Of a stretch of DNA of 64,000 nt, positions 11,500 through 22,303 are shown in pieces. This stretch comes from Adiantum capillus-veneris (taxonomy: Eukaryota > Streptophyta > Polypodiopsida > Polypodiales > Pteridaceae): the NCBI GenBank assembly GCA_014529385.2, contig CM043969.1, forward strand, positions 12,732,648-12,796,647, in the 5' to 3' direction. The position numbers and the translations under genes were made by a program. The notes beneath the pieces are model-generated. The model worked only from the letters and a program-made list of their open reading frames with translations, ran no database searches and was not told the DNA's origin. Positions within the stretch are counted from its first letter, which is position 1, and the number at the start of each line of letters is the position of its first letter.

Positions 11500-13994
11500 G
11501 TTGGCTTGTTCTGTACAAACTGTTCTCTAGCAGACTTTTGTATTGATTAGCAGAATTTCTCTTGCTCGTACTAGCCTAATCTGCTATCACGTGTGAGTGG
11601 TGCCTGTTCGTGGAAGCTCAATTGCAATGCAATTGCTTGCACTTGCCAAGTTCTAAATTTTATTTGTTCCTCAAACGGCTTTGAGTTGGTCGATTCCTCG
11701 CTTTTTTCGGCTGTTTTTTCTGCTTCACTTTGCACGGTGTGCTCCGTTTTTCCTAGTCGCCGTTTTCGATTTGTGCTCGCTTTACAGTGCACTTCTTCGG
11801 CTTTGCTTTTCGGATTTTCATTTGCTCGTTGTGCTTTTTCAGGCTCTTTCTGATTTTTACTAGCTTTTTTGGCACATTCGACGACTTCCTTTTTTTTTCT
11901 AATTATTTGTCAAATTTTGAATTTTCTAAATTTTTTAGTCTTTTTATGATTTTTTAACAATTTTTTGAGAAATTTTTATTTTTTAAAGAATTTTTTGTAA
12001 ATTTGTGAATTTTTTGTGATTTATTTTGTTTTTCGGTCAGTTCATGAATTTTCGGTGATAAAAAGACAAAAAACTCCCAGCAGGCACGTTGAGAAAAGAA
12101 GGAAAGAAGACAAGAGAGGTCCCTTTTCTTTTGTCTTCTTATAGCTTAATGAAATGTGTGTTGTGTGTGTAAGAGTGCATTCACACATGTGTGTGTGTGT
12201 GGTGGTTGACGGTGTTCACGAGCATAGAGGAGGGAGACGAGTGAGAGAAAGATGAAGAGAGAGATGGTGCGTCCATGTAGTTAGAGAGAGAGTGAGAGAG
12301 AGAGGGAGAGTGCGTAGGCCGGAGGGTGTTCAAGCTAGAGAGAGAGATGGTGCGTCCACGTAGTTAGAGAGTGAGTGAGAGAGAGAGAGAGAGCGTCGAC
12401 AACGGAAGAAGAAGGTAAAAGAAGATTATTTTAACGTCGTACGAAACTATCCCAAGAGACCGTAAAGATCTATCCGACGAAGAAAGTTCATGCGTCAAAA
12501 GGCATGCTCGGGAATCGAAAAAACCCGAATTTAGTCCGACGAATAGCCGAAACGCTAAGAATCACCCCAAAATCCAAAAACTCGCCAGAAGAATCCAAAA
12601 ATTTCTAGAAATCTTAGAAAATCATCGACAATCATAATCAAACACTTTCGATATGCAAAAGCACATCAAAATTAGCAGATTTTACTGCAAGCGCTAAATT
12701 TGACAAAATCGTCAACCTAACCCCCGGAAATAGTAAAACGCTCAAAGTTTAGCAAACGAAAGCCCAAATGCACTCAAAATCAATCCAAAAACACATATTC
12801 AAAACAATTCGTAAAGATTAAAAAATATCAAATTTTAATGGAATTAAGTAAAAATTAATGCAAAAATTAGCAAAAAACTACCAAAAATTACAAATATTAT
12901 CCAAAAAATACCCAAAAAAGTTCTAAAAATTCTCCACACATTGGGGATTAGTGCAGCCAAATAAAATCACAAAAATCTCATCAAATCAATTGCCAAATAA
13001 TTTGATCAATAAAATCAAGACTAAGCAATTAAACCAGATAAATTTGCGATAAAATTTGGCGCAATTGAAGTGTGTAAATCCCTATTTTGAGCACAAAACT
13101 GTAGAAATTAATCATTACACACATCAATTATGCAATCAAAATATGAATCAATTATGCAAATTAAACACTTTTTACACACACACACACACACTAAAAAATT
13201 GACAGTTTTTATCAATCTTTAAGTGCGCACACAAAAGGGTTAAACTTGTCGGATTTGCACAACACAAACTAATCATTAGTTGGGCATGAGCACAACACAA
13301 ACTAATCATCACAATTGAAAAATCATAACACACACATTAATTTGTAGGTGCACAAACATGGGCAAAATAGTGCACACACTTCTAAAATTATGCATACACA
13401 CACTCGATTAGAGTGCACACACACTTGCAATTGACCATCCAAGCATGCATTTAACTCAATTACGCACCCAATTAGCAACACACGATCATCAATTAGCAAT
13501 TGAAACTTGTTAGATTCATGCGTCACCAAATCTTAAAAATTTCGGCATTACGACGGCATGAAAACGAATAATCGTAAAATTTTCAATCCATAACAGCAAC
13601 ATTGCATTGCATCAACATAGCATAACATTACATTGCATCATGGTGGGATCTCTACACAATTCTACACATCCTTAGATTCTAAGGAGGTTGAGAATACCAC
13701 CTTAATTACCTTTCCATTGAAGATCAATTGAATGGTCGAATGCTCCAATTCTTCATAGCAATTAGTTAGTAATTTAGAACAAATTAGTCAAATAAGCAAG
13801 GGGTTAGTGTGAAATTAGAGTGTGTAAACACACAATTGGCAAGATACGGTGACACATTAGGGAATTATGAACACATTGCTTCATGCACACACATCCAAAA
13901 TCCACAAAAACATAAACACACAAGTAAAAGTAGTAGTGAAATTAGTGAGGAAACGCATTCGATTATGCCACAATTACACTAGCGTAGGCCATCG
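11500..13994 (-). other. YDG copy 1, long 5' leader
   Basis: About 2.5 kb lie between the PBS and the first ATG of the coding region. On the minus strand it runs from AT-rich sequence with (CA)n-type runs (13170-13200, 13320-13430), to a pyrimidine-rich block (GA-rich on the plus strand, 12220-12410), to an A-rich block (T-rich on plus, 11880-12040). Copy 2 shows the same order. No gene is supported. Confidence 0.6.
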
Positions 13995-14012
13995 TCCCCG
14001 ACAACGACGCCA
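13995..14012 (-). promoter_or_regulatory. Primer binding site, tRNA-Asp type (YDG copy 1)
   Basis: The minus strand reads TGGCGTCGTTGTCGGGGA two bases inside the 5' LTR. It differs at two positions from the site at 35357-35374, which is complementary to the 3' end of plant tRNA-Asp. It would prime minus-strand DNA synthesis. Both differences are C-to-T, consistent with decay of methylated cytosines. Confidence 0.8.
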
Positions 14013-14014
14013 AA

Positions 14015-14941
14015 TGTTGGGGTTCCCATCGTTGCAATAGCTCCAATGACCAACAAAATTATCAATCCGGAGGGATGAGCTACCCGGCTAGGGCATGGAA
14101 ACACTCACACGATTAGTGCGCTAATCATGGCAACATGAATGGTTAACTCTATGAGTTGAGCTTCTCGGTCTATGGAGGAGCTAAGCCACAATGAAGGGAA
14201 ATCTCCACATCCACTTCTCTTCACCTCCAATCAAACCAATCACACACACCAACGATTGCAAGACGCACAACACTAATCCTATCATGCAACACACTAATTA
14301 CAAGCACACACACATAGATCTATCGAGCACCACACTTCAATCAAACCTACATGTACACACAAGCAAAAGAAGGCAATCACACAAGATTAGAGAGGTATTA
14401 ACCACTAATTAGTTACGATCTAGCTAATATAAGCATCATAGGCAATCATAAGAAGCATGAGAGAGGCATAGTGAAAGAGAATGAATCATTGATTAGTGTT
14501 AATCAAGTCTCATGAGCAAGGAGAAGCTCAAGGACTCCATAGCCACACACCTCAAGAGCTCTCACCAAAGAGTGCTCTCAACAAATGAGCTTGAGAACCC
14601 TAATTTCATTTACACGTTGCTTTATATACCGAGGGTAAAAATATGCAATGTCCGGGCGGCCAAGGCCTTTAGGGCTCCACCACTTATTGAATCGCTACCT
14701 AGGCACAATAACTGACCTATTATTTACAGCTTGGAACTCCCATTGAGCCCGTAACACATTAACATATTACAATGGCTTGAAATAAATCGGGAATTTACAA
14801 TACGTGACCATTTTGGGAAGACGTGAAAAATGTGTAACTCCAATCTTTACTGCTTCCTCATGTTGATCTTCGATGTGCATTTGTACATCTTTGTCTTTGG
14901 TCTTTAGTAGCTTCTGTTAACTAACATTGACTCAGATAACA
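14015..14941 (-). repeat. YDG copy 1, 5' LTR
   Basis: This 927-bp repeat, read on the minus strand, starts TGTTATCTGAG (one change from the TGTTAACTGAG of copy 2) and ends CCCCAACA. It contains the same TATATAC promoter-like site and the same downstream sequence as 34411-35354 and 43581-44493. Its inner edge is two bases from the PBS. Confidence 0.88.
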
Positions 14942-15051
14942 AAGAAAGAAGAGAAAAAAAAGGGAAAGCTAAGGTAGATGATGCAAAAGCCACAAAGCGA
15001 CCACAACCTACAGTAGCAATAGAGGAACCTGCCCAAAAAGCAAGAAGAGAG
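14942..15051 (+). pseudogene. Fragment of older plus-strand element, left of copia A
   Basis: These 110 bases read as an open lysine-rich frame (K-G-K-A-K-V-D-D-A-K). With copia A and one GAGAG copy removed, the frame continues into 22304 and beyond (K-A-D-F-E-L-E) until TGA a few codons later. The preserved frame supports the idea that copia A inserted into a gag-like coding region. The left border is the 5' LTR of YDG copy 1. The domain itself is not recognised. Confidence 0.45.
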
Positions 15052-15263
15052 TGATGAGCGCGTGTAGCGCGTACGGAGTGTGTGCAAGAGAGGAGAAGAA
15101 GAGAAATGGGGAAGGGAAGAGATGCACAGGCAGCCACTGTGTGGGTTATTGGAGAAGAAAGAGAAGGAGTAGTCAACTCTTCCTCTTTCTCTCCCTATAT
15201 TGAATAGGGGAAATTAAGTGTACAAGGGTAGTTTCCCATGGCCACCTGGCCTACACCCCAACA
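15052..15263 (-). repeat. Copia A, 3' LTR
   Basis: 212 bp. On the element strand it starts TGTTGGGGTGTAGG at 15263 and ends in CTCATCA at 15052. It is identical in length to 22092-22303 and differs from it at six sites. It is flanked outside by GAGAG. Confidence 0.95.
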
Positions 15264-15277
15264 ACCTCCCACTTGAA
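15264..15277 (-). promoter_or_regulatory. Polypurine tract, copia A
   Basis: The element strand reads AAGTGGGAGGTTG directly before the LTR start. This is the typical copia PPT, which resists RNase H and primes plus-strand DNA synthesis. Confidence 0.8.
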
Positions 15278-15347
15278 GGTCATGGTGGCCAATAGTGACA
15301 TTAGTATAGTTAGTCTATACAAAAATTGATGAAGCATTGCCGAGGCT

Positions 15348-16163
15348 TCATCCTACACCCCTAAGTTCTATACAATGTGTAAATCGCTTCGAGGGTAGGC
15401 TCTTTGTGAGAGTATCTGTGGGGTTGTCGTCAGTGTGAACCTTGACAAGCTCGATACGCTTGCTAGCCAATGCATCTCGTATGACATGGTGTCTGAACTC
15501 TATGTGTTTCGACTTTGAGTGAAACACTGGATTCTTTGCTAAAGCAATGGCACTCTGACTATCACAATGTAGTACTGGAACCTCATGAATTCTGAAATCT
15601 CCCACTAGACGAGCCAACCATATGGCTTCGTTGCTGGCGTCAGACGCAGCAACATATTCTGCCTCAGTGGTAGATGAAGACGTGAAATCTTGGAGACACG
15701 ATCTCCAAGAGATAGCTGCTCCAGCAAACATGAACACAAAGCTAGATGTGGATCTTCTACGATCCACGCAACCCGGATAATCCGCATCCGTGTAACCTAC
15801 AATAGATGCATCACTGTTTCCGAAGCGTAAACACTTGCTAGCTGTACCTTTCAAGTATCTGAGGATGTTCTTGACTGCTTCCCAATGCTTCTTGCTAGGG
15901 TTTGCCATGTACCTACTAACCACTCCCATTGCATGTGCAATGTCTGGTCTTGTGACTACCATAGCGTACATCAAACTGCCAACTGCTGAAGAATATGGTA
16001 CTTTCACCATTTCCTCTTTCTTAGCGACTGTCTTGGGAGAGTCTTCCTTGCTAAGTTTGGAGTATGCTTGCATTGGGGTACTCAATGACTTCCCCCCCTG
16101 CATACTAAAACGTTGCAAGACTTTGTGAATGTACTTTTCTTGAGATAATTCAAGAATTCCACA
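15348..16163 (-). pseudogene. Copia A end of RT and RNase H
   Basis: Continues the RT frame after TAA 16164-16166. The first visible part is the RT connection (K-Y-I-H-K-V-L, then A-V-G-S-L-M-Y-A, R-P-D-I). RNase H follows, with the motifs Y-T-D-A-D-Y, T-E-A-E-Y, C-D-S-Q-S-A and H-I-E-F-R-H-H. RNase H removes the RNA template during reverse transcription. The catalytic D-E-D set looks intact. The frame ends with a natural stop about 85 bp before the PPT. The Met at 16118 is only the first ATG after the lesion and not a true start. Confidence 0.9.
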
Positions 16164-17443
16164 TTACCTGTCTCTCTTGATGTGCATACCAAGAAAGTGA
16201 TTGGCATCTCCCAAATCCTTCATGGAAAACTGAGTGCTTAGCATCTTTTGCAACTGATTGATTTCATCAATGGATTTTCCTGCGATAAGCATATCATCTA
16301 CATACAAGATCAAGATGATTAAAGAACCATCGTTCAACCTTTTTGTGTATAAGCAGTGATCCTCTTGACTTCTTATGTAACCCTGAAACTGCATGAATTT
16401 GTCGAATTTTTGATACCATTGCGTTGAACTTTGCTTGAGGCCATAGAATGCCTTTTTAAGTCTACAAACCAATTCTGTCCTCGTTGATTTTTGGGTTTCA
16501 CATACGAATCCCTCTGGTTGTTCCATGTAGACATCTTCATCTAGATCCCCGTGAAGAAATGCTGTGTTCACATCCATTTGGATAAGCTCCATGTCCTGGA
16601 TAGCAACCAAGCCAAGCACGGTGCGAAGTGTAGTCATCTTGACTACTGGAGAGAAAATCTCATCAAAATCCACACCTTTTTGCTGCTTGAAACCCTTGGC
16701 AACTAGACGAGCCTTGTATCTAGGCTCAGGATCTTCCGTTGTATACTTATTTTTGTATACCCACTTGCAAGGTAAAGCATTTTTGCTTTTTGGTAATTCA
16801 ACTAAATCCCATGTCTCATTAGCCACAATCGAATTGTATTCTGATTGCATAGCCTGCTCCCACTTATCGCTATCCTCCATTTGTATAGCTTCTTTGTAGC
16901 AGGTTGGCTCTCCACTGTTAGTGACCAAAATGTTGTGTATACCCGGCTCAAACCGCTCGGGCGCACGTGATACTCTCTCAGAGCGTCTCGGTGCCTGACT
17001 GCTGGACTCTGCTCTCTCCAGAGCAATAGTAGTATCTTGCACTTGAGGAGTGGGTGCAACACTACTGAACTGAGTTGGTTCGGAGGCTACATCCTCAAAA
17101 TGAACACGTCTGTACTCAACATCTTTGATGGGCTTCTTGTGCATTTTTGATTCATTGAAAATCACATGTGAGCTACGAATGACTTTGTTTGATTCTGGGT
17201 GCCAGAGACGATATCCCATCTCTCTGTTTGCACCATAGCCAATAAAGATGCATATGTGTGATCTGGGATCTATCTTTCGACGAAGTTCTTTGGGCACATG
17301 TGCATATGCTTCACATCCAAATACACGTAAATGCTCATAGCTTGACCTTTTGCCAGTCCATAATTACTCTGGAATTTTGAAATTCAAAGGAGAACTAGGT
17401 GACCTGTTGATGATGTGCACTGCTGTCAGAACAGCTCCCCCCC
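16164..17443 (-). pseudogene. Copia A integrase C-terminus and reverse transcriptase
   Basis: One frame covers the integrase tail (V-F-G-C-E-A-Y, I-G-Y-G-A-N-R-E-M-G-Y-R-L-W) and the RT (K-W-V-Y-K-N-K-Y, A-R-L-V-A-K-G-F, M-D-V-N-T-A-F-L-H-G, L-Y-V-D-D-M-L-I). All catalytic aspartates are present. Lesions are TAA at 17364-17366, where relatives carry Glu before L-W-T-G-K, and TAA at 16164-16166, just after H-I-K-R-D-R. The upstream integrase frame joins this one only across the run of eight G (element strand) at 17437-17444, where a one-base length change is likely. Few lesions and close LTRs indicate a young insertion. Confidence 0.9.
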
Positions 17444-19383
17444 CAAAACTCTGGAGTAAGCTTCGCCATAGACATCATAGAGACAACTCGTTCTTGAATC
17501 GTACGATTCATTCTTTCAGCTATCCCATTTTGTGCAGGTGTGTATGGAGCAGTAAACTGCCGCCGAATGCCTCTTCTATTGCAAAAATCCTTGAACTCTG
17601 TGGAGACGTATTCTCCACCATTGTCCATGCGAAAAGCTTTGAGCTTCGTTCTTGATTGGTTCTCAACCATGGCGAGGAATTTTTGGAATGTCGAAAAAAC
17701 TTCTTCCTTATGCTTAAGGAGATACACCCACACCTTTCTGGTAGAATCATCTATGAATGTGAGAAAGTGATTCCCCCCCCCTAGAGTTTTATGTGTCATT
17801 GGACCACACAAATCATTGTGCACCAAGTCTAGAGGTTTGTCTAGTTTCTTATTCAATGGCGAAGATGTCAATGTAGTCTGTTTGCCATACAGACAATGCT
17901 CACACAATGGAAAGTCTGTGTAATCTAACACAGGTAAGTAGCCAAAACGTTGAAGTGTTTTCATTCCCTTTTGGCTAATATGCCCTAGCCGGCTATGCCA
18001 CAATTCAGGAGACGGCAGCTCGACAACATAGATAGAGTGTTCGTCGACACTCGAAACAAACAAAGAGTACAGGGATCCGTTTTTATTGCCTTTCATCATG
18101 ATAAGGTTGTTCTTGCGGATCATCCAAGAACGATTACCAAAAACTGTAGTGTAGACAAGATCATCCAATTGCCCTATAGAAAGTAAGCTTTTCGTAAGCT
18201 TGGGCACATGTCTGACATTCTGCAGCACAAAAGTAGTGCCATTATGCATCTGAAGTTTCACGTCACCAATGCCAATAATGTCAAGCTCATAGGAATCACC
18301 AAGCTTGACTATTCCATGCATGGATGCATAAGAGGAAAACCACTCTCTATGTGGTGTGACATGAAAACTTGCACCAGAATCAAGGATCCAATTTTGTGCA
18401 TAACCCTCATCCTGTGCAACCAAAGCATCTAGAGTGAGATCTGAAGTGAAAATGAGAACATCTGAGGCATCTGTTGTCACCTCGGGATGAATCTTTGTGG
18501 GCATAATGAGCATCACTGGAGGAGGAGCATCCTCTACTACAGTGGTAGGCATGGGAGACTCGACAATGTTGAGCTCCTCAATTTTTACTGTACTTTTGCC
18601 TTTGCCAGAATTATCCTTTTGCATGTTTTTCTGATCTCTTAGGAAACTGCGACAATCCTTTTTGTAATGACCCTTCTTGTGGCAATAGTAACACTCGACC
18701 TTGTTGGCATTGCGGTCTCTACTTTTGTTCCTGTGTCTGCGAGGACTACGACGATTTTGCTCTCTACTTTTGCTTTTGTATTTGTTACTGTCATGGCCTC
18801 TTGGTTTTGTTGAACTGCTAGCCATATATGCATCTCCATGACTAGCATTATCGAGAGATTTATGACGAATCTCTTCAGTGAGCAACGCATCTGTGACAGC
18901 ATTGAACTCTAACTTGCCATTCGGAGCTGAATTGCTAATGGTTGTGCAAAAGATATCCCATGAACTGGGTAGAGAGCATAACAAGAAGATAGACTTGAGT
19001 TCATCATCAAACTCCTTAAAGCTGTAAGAGGTCAGCTGACTGAACAAGGAGTTGAACTCATTTAAATGACTGGAAACTGTGCTACCTTCTTTCATGTTGA
19101 GCTTCATAAGCTTTTTCATGAGAAAAACTTTGTTGGATGCACTTTTGCTCTCCCATGTTGAACATAAGCTATCCCAAAGTTCCTTGGTTGTTTTCTTCCC
19201 TATGATAGTGAAGAAGACTGACTCGGCTAGGTGTAGATGTATCGTAGCCATGGCTTTTGCATCCAAAAGCTCCCATTGAGCTTGTGTATAATCATCATCC
19301 TCTGTGCGCTCTTTCCATATAGTGAAGTTGTTGCCATCGAACTTCCGAATGAAATACTCCTCCTTTTCTGAAGAAGAAGCCAT
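17395..19383 (-). CDS. Copia A gag-protease-integrase open frame
   Basis: 662 codons starting M-A-S-S-S-E-K. The gag N-terminus has the copia signature F-D-G-N-N-F-T-I-W-K (residues 15-24) and S-L-P-S-S-W (138-142). A basic region precedes the CCHC knuckle at 231-244. The protease active site is D335-S336-G337 in I-L-D-S-G-A-S. GAG-pre-integrase is at 461-468 (L-W-H-S-R-L-G-H). The integrase triad is D524, D587 and E623, with the expected 35-residue spacing between the last two. After F-W-G-G near 649 a frameshift in the G8 run leads to about 12 out-of-frame codons and a stop. The start is supported by gag homology in copia B at the same place. Confidence 0.93.
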   Translation of the reverse strand: MASSSEKEEYFIRKFDGNNFTIWKERTEDDDYTQAQWELLDAKAMATIHLHLAESVFFTIIGKKTTKELWDSLCSTWESKSASNKVFLMKKLMKLNMKEGSTVSSHLNEFNSLFSQLTSYSFKEFDDELKSIFLLCSLPSSWDIFCTTISNSAPNGKLEFNAVTDALLTEEIRHKSLDNASHGDAYMASSSTKPRGHDSNKYKSKSREQNRRSPRRHRNKSRDRNANKVECYYCHKKGHYKKDCRSFLRDQKNMQKDNSGKGKSTVKIEELNIVESPMPTTVVEDAPPPVMLIMPTKIHPEVTTDASDVLIFTSDLTLDALVAQDEGYAQNWILDSGASFHVTPHREWFSSYASMHGIVKLGDSYELDIIGIGDVKLQMHNGTTFVLQNVRHVPKLTKSLLSIGQLDDLVYTTVFGNRSWMIRKNNLIMMKGNKNGSLYSLFVSSVDEHSIYVVELPSPELWHSRLGHISQKGMKTLQRFGYLPVLDYTDFPLCEHCLYGKQTTLTSSPLNKKLDKPLDLVHNDLCGPMTHKTLGGGNHFLTFIDDSTRKVWVYLLKHKEEVFSTFQKFLAMVENQSRTKLKAFRMDNGGEYVSTEFKDFCNRRGIRRQFTAPYTPAQNGIAERMNRTIQERVVSMMSMAKLTPEFWGGSCSDSSAHHQQVT

Positions 19384-19399
19384 CGCTCATAAGAGGGTT

Positions 19400-20200
19400 T
19401 GAGAGGTGCCAAACTATGGCGAGACGCTGTAGAAATTTGGGCAGAGTAACCTTTGTGTCGGGAGTAAAATCTCAACCGAAATAGACTCAAGAGTGCTAAC
19501 TATGGAAGGCACGACTCGCAGGAAGTAAATCCGGCAGAGTCTCCTTTGTATGAGGAGTCAAAACTCAACTCAAAATGTATATAAATGTGCTAACTGCACT
19601 AACTGGGCATCTGCTGCACAAAACCACTGCTATGTGAGTGCCAACTCGACGTCAAAAGCATAAATAACCGTCCAGATACATATCCTATGGACAGGGTACC
19701 ATAAAGGGGAACTCCAGCTACCTGTATCACCGAAAGTGTCTCAACATTCAAGCACACCACAGCTCAAAGAAAAACTCATGCTATCGACCCTCCAAAAGGC
19801 TAATGTAGACACAAATGGACTAGCCACAGTCTCAGAAAGGGCTCTTCCGGTCCGAGTCTCAGAAACGGCCGGGAAAAACTGCCAAAATAGCCAAAAATGG
19901 CTCCACACGTAGTACAGTGGGCAGTGTCCGCAACTCAACGTACATGAGTAAAATCGCTCTCAAACAGGCGCCAAGAAGTGCTAGATGCATTGAAAGTGAT
20001 CTCTGCGGGGATATCTGCTCTCAAAAGAGCTTAGTAGCACTATGTGTGCTCACAACAAAATGCATCTATCAACGCATGTCTCCGCAGAGAATCTGTTGTC
20101 AAAATGACTGCCAAATCACCCGTGAAAGCGCTGTGTTTGGTAAACTGAAGAATCTGTGAGTGAATGGGCTGAAAAACCCCCTGTAACCTGTAACCTGCGT
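19400..20200 (-). repeat. Shared leader module, copia A copy
   Basis: Clearly related blocks occur at 46851-47569 (copia B) and 54480-55030 (Tat gypsy). Shared landmarks in order include CTCCAGCTACCTGTATCACC (A and Tat), GCTATCGACCCTC, AGTCTCAGAAA, ATGGCTCCACA and GGCGCCAA, then CCTGTAACCTG in A and Tat. Inside the module a unit of about 90 bp around GGCAGAGT..CCTTTGT..GAGTcAAAA occurs twice (near 19440 and 19532), so it grew partly by tandem duplication. No protein is evident. Confidence 0.75.
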
Positions 20201-20700
20201 GTCGGTGTCGCTGTGTGCCGATTTCTGCCGCCGGGCAGAAATATGCTAGTCGAATAGCCACCAAAGGTGTCGTATCCGTAAATTGTGTCGTATAGGGCAA
20301 TCGCTGCGCTCGGTGCCGATGCCGGGTATCACTCCTCTATGATAGAGGTACCTCACCCGTGCATGTTGCAAGCACGGTCGTCAATCGCGGGAATGCGCTC
20401 GTGTGGGAAAACGCCCGGTGTTTGGGTCGGATGTCAGAGATCCGCCGCAATGAGTAAGTAATGCCGAGCCGATGCGCTAGAAATAGTGTCATAAAATGAT
20501 ACCAATAGCCGGTGCTCGAAGCCGTGGAGGAGAAATGCTAGGAAATCGTCAAATCAGTGTCAAAAACTGATGTCGATGTCGCCTCCCGCCACCGGGCGAG
20601 AGTCTCTGGTGCCGAGAAATGCTGAGGAAATGGGCCGATGTCGGGTGATGTCCGAGCTGAGTCGCCGCCTGTAGATGAACACAATGTGTCCGCTCTATCT

Positions 20701-20704
<4 letters not shown>

Positions 20705-20759
<55 letters not shown>
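20705..20759. repeat. (CT)n microsatellite
   Basis: About 27 uninterrupted CT units inside the copia A leader. Read on the element strand it is a GA tract. Shorter (TG)n runs follow at about 20976-20993 and 21171-21189. Confidence 0.95.
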
Positions 20760-20762
<3 letters not shown>

Positions 20763-21341
20763 CTCACAAGCTGCAAATTTTTGAGATCTTCCTTTTCACG
20801 AGCTTGAGGAGAGGAGTCGGGGGTCGGAGCATCAAAATGGGTTTTGTCGAGGGCTTTCTGTGTGAATGAACCCTTGCACACAAAAGGTTTTATGGCTCAA
20901 AGGAAAAAAAAAAAACCGATTTTTATTGCTTATTGCTGACTCTGTGCCAGCGCTGACGAGTAAGCTCACATAGTGAGTGTGTGTGTGTGTGTGTGGGTGT
21001 AGCGCTGCTTGTATACACACGCAGGGGAGTGTGTATGCACTGTGTGTGTGTGTAACACACCACAAGCTTGCCAATTCTCGAATTCCACCCCAGCTCAAGC
21101 TATCGAGCTGAGCTCTGCTGCCCTCTGTCGGCTCCTCCCGTCCAACCACTCTTGGCCCACAGTACATACTGTGTGTGTGTGTGTGTGTGATGTGAGATGA
21201 CGAAGCACTTTTGCTCGCGCTACTCTTGCAATTCGATTTCAGGCACTCGATTCACAAATTTGCAAATTCACCTGCTGCCCGATTCTGCCAATGCAACTAT
21301 TGCTTCAATTTTTGCACCTATTGCAGCTTGGTCGACCCCTT

Positions 21342-22071
21342 TCAACCTTGTTGTGGCTCCCCAATTGCTACTGCAATCCCACAATTGCCTACTGTTCGGC
21401 TTCGCGTCTTGCCCGATTTGACTTCCTTCAATAGCTCTCTACACACAGTGTGTGTGTGTGTGTTTTGCCTACCAATGGCTTCAATTTCTTGAAAACAAAA
21501 AACGGCTCCTACATAACTTGCTATGGTGGCCCTGCCCGATGCTTCCCCCTTGAATGCTCTAGCTGTCAAGGCTTCAAGCCTTTGAATGCTACATGAGTAG
21601 ACCTCCGAGCTGCCTCGATTCACTTGCTGAATGCCCTTCAAGCCTTCGATTTGAGCTAGTGTTGGGCTTTTGTTTTGCGCACGGCTTATGATAGCCTGAT
21701 TATACCAAGCTGAATTCGATGCAATGTTTTGCACCTCAAGCAATGCTCTGGTGCTCGAATTCCCTCAAATCCCCTTCTCTTGCTGAGTCCTACTGCTTTG
21801 CTCTCGAGCTTCCAAAGCTTGCAATTCTTGCTCACAAGACTGTCTGTCTGCAGAGCTTCCTAGACACTTCCTTGCTTGCTTTGATTCCTTAGAATCTCTA
21901 AGATCTCCCTCCCCTTGAGAGGGGCTGCGCATGCCGGAGTCCAAGATCTTGTCGATCCGCTTCAGATCTCCCACTTCCGAGCTCAGGTTCGAGCTCCGAG
22001 CTCCGCCATAGCCGGCGAGCTCCGTCGCTTCCGTGTCGATCGCCGAGAAACCATCGCACGCACCAATCGCT
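21342..22071 (-). other. Copia A leader, two short open frames
   Basis: A 120-codon frame begins within the LTR and runs through the PBS to 21765. A 133-codon frame follows from 21743 to 21342. They are Glu/Ser/Gln-rich (E-Q-E-L-Q-A-L-E-A-R-E; A-Q-I-E-G-L-K-G-I-Q-Q) and look faintly coiled-coil-like. No known domain is seen. They could be a captured fragment or chance frames. Confidence 0.3.
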
Positions 22072-22077
22072 ACCATA

Positions 22078-22089
22078 GCTCTGATACCA
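22078..22089 (-). promoter_or_regulatory. Primer binding site, initiator tRNA-Met (copia A)
   Basis: The element strand reads TGGTATCAGAGC two bases inside the 5' LTR. This is the standard plant copia PBS complementary to initiator tRNA-Met, and it fixes the orientation of the element. Confidence 0.95.
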
Positions 22090-22091
22090 AT

Positions 22092-22303
22092 TGATGAGCA
22101 CGTGTAGCGCGTACGGAGTGTGTGCAAGAGAGGAGAAGAAGAGAAATGGGGACGGGAAGAGATGCACAGGCAGCCACTGTGTGGGTTAGTGGAGAAGAAA
22201 GAGAAGGAGTAGTCAACTCTTCCTCTTTCTCTCCCTATATTGAATAGGGGAAATTAAGTGTACAAGGGTGGTTTCCCACGGCCACCTGGACTACACCCCA
22301 ACA
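22092..22303 (-). repeat. Copia A, 5' LTR
   Basis: 212 bp and the partner of 15052-15263, with six differences between them. It begins TGTTGGGG at 22303, ends CTCATCA at 22092, and is followed outside by GAGAG at 22304-22308. Confidence 0.95.

Larger units (their letters stand above)
5361..14941 (-). mobile_element. YDG family copy 1: non-autonomous LTR retroelement
   Basis: Read on the minus strand this is the same element as 34411-44493: 5' LTR (14015-14941), PBS, long leader, decayed coding region, 3' untranslated region, and a 3' LTR of which only the first 325 bases or so remain (5361-5685). LTR ends, PBS position, leader composition and the order of protein motifs match copy 2 throughout. 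The 3' LTR stops at about 5361 against an unrelated gag-like remnant, so no target duplication can be checked. No reverse transcriptase, RNase H or integrase motif was seen on either strand inside it. Confidence 0.8.
19384..22077 (-). other. Copia A, extra-long 5' leader
   Basis: Almost 2.7 kb separate the PBS from the gag ATG, whereas copia leaders are usually a few hundred bases or less. The gag-proximal part (about 19400-20200) is the leader module shared with copia B and the Tat element. The middle has a long (CT)n tract and (TG)n runs. The PBS-proximal part has two short open frames of unknown meaning. PBS, LTRs and target duplication are all in place, so this is an internal part of the element and not flanking DNA. 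Confidence 0.75.
15052..22303 (-). mobile_element. Copia A: nearly intact Ty1/copia retrotransposon
   Basis: A 7,252-bp element bounded by two 212-bp direct repeats that differ at six positions by my count, flanked on both sides by GAGAG (15047-15051 and 22304-22308). A tRNA-Met PBS is next to the right LTR and a PPT next to the left one, so it reads right to left. The polyprotein is in copia order (gag, protease, integrase, RT, RNase H). Three lesions, one frameshift in a G-run and two TAA codons, are the main defects. The leader between PBS and gag is unusually long at about 2.7 kb. Confidence 0.95.

Noticed and set aside
13170-13450. CRISPR-like or satellite array from repeated CACACA and CAATTA words
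   Set aside because: Irregular simple-sequence runs with no fixed unit or spacing.
14900-15180. 90-codon minus-strand frame across the copia A LTR edge
   Set aside because: Spans an LTR boundary and the older element. No domain, no support.
20549-20881. Arg-Glu repeat open frame
   Set aside because: Translation of the (CT)n tract on the other strand.
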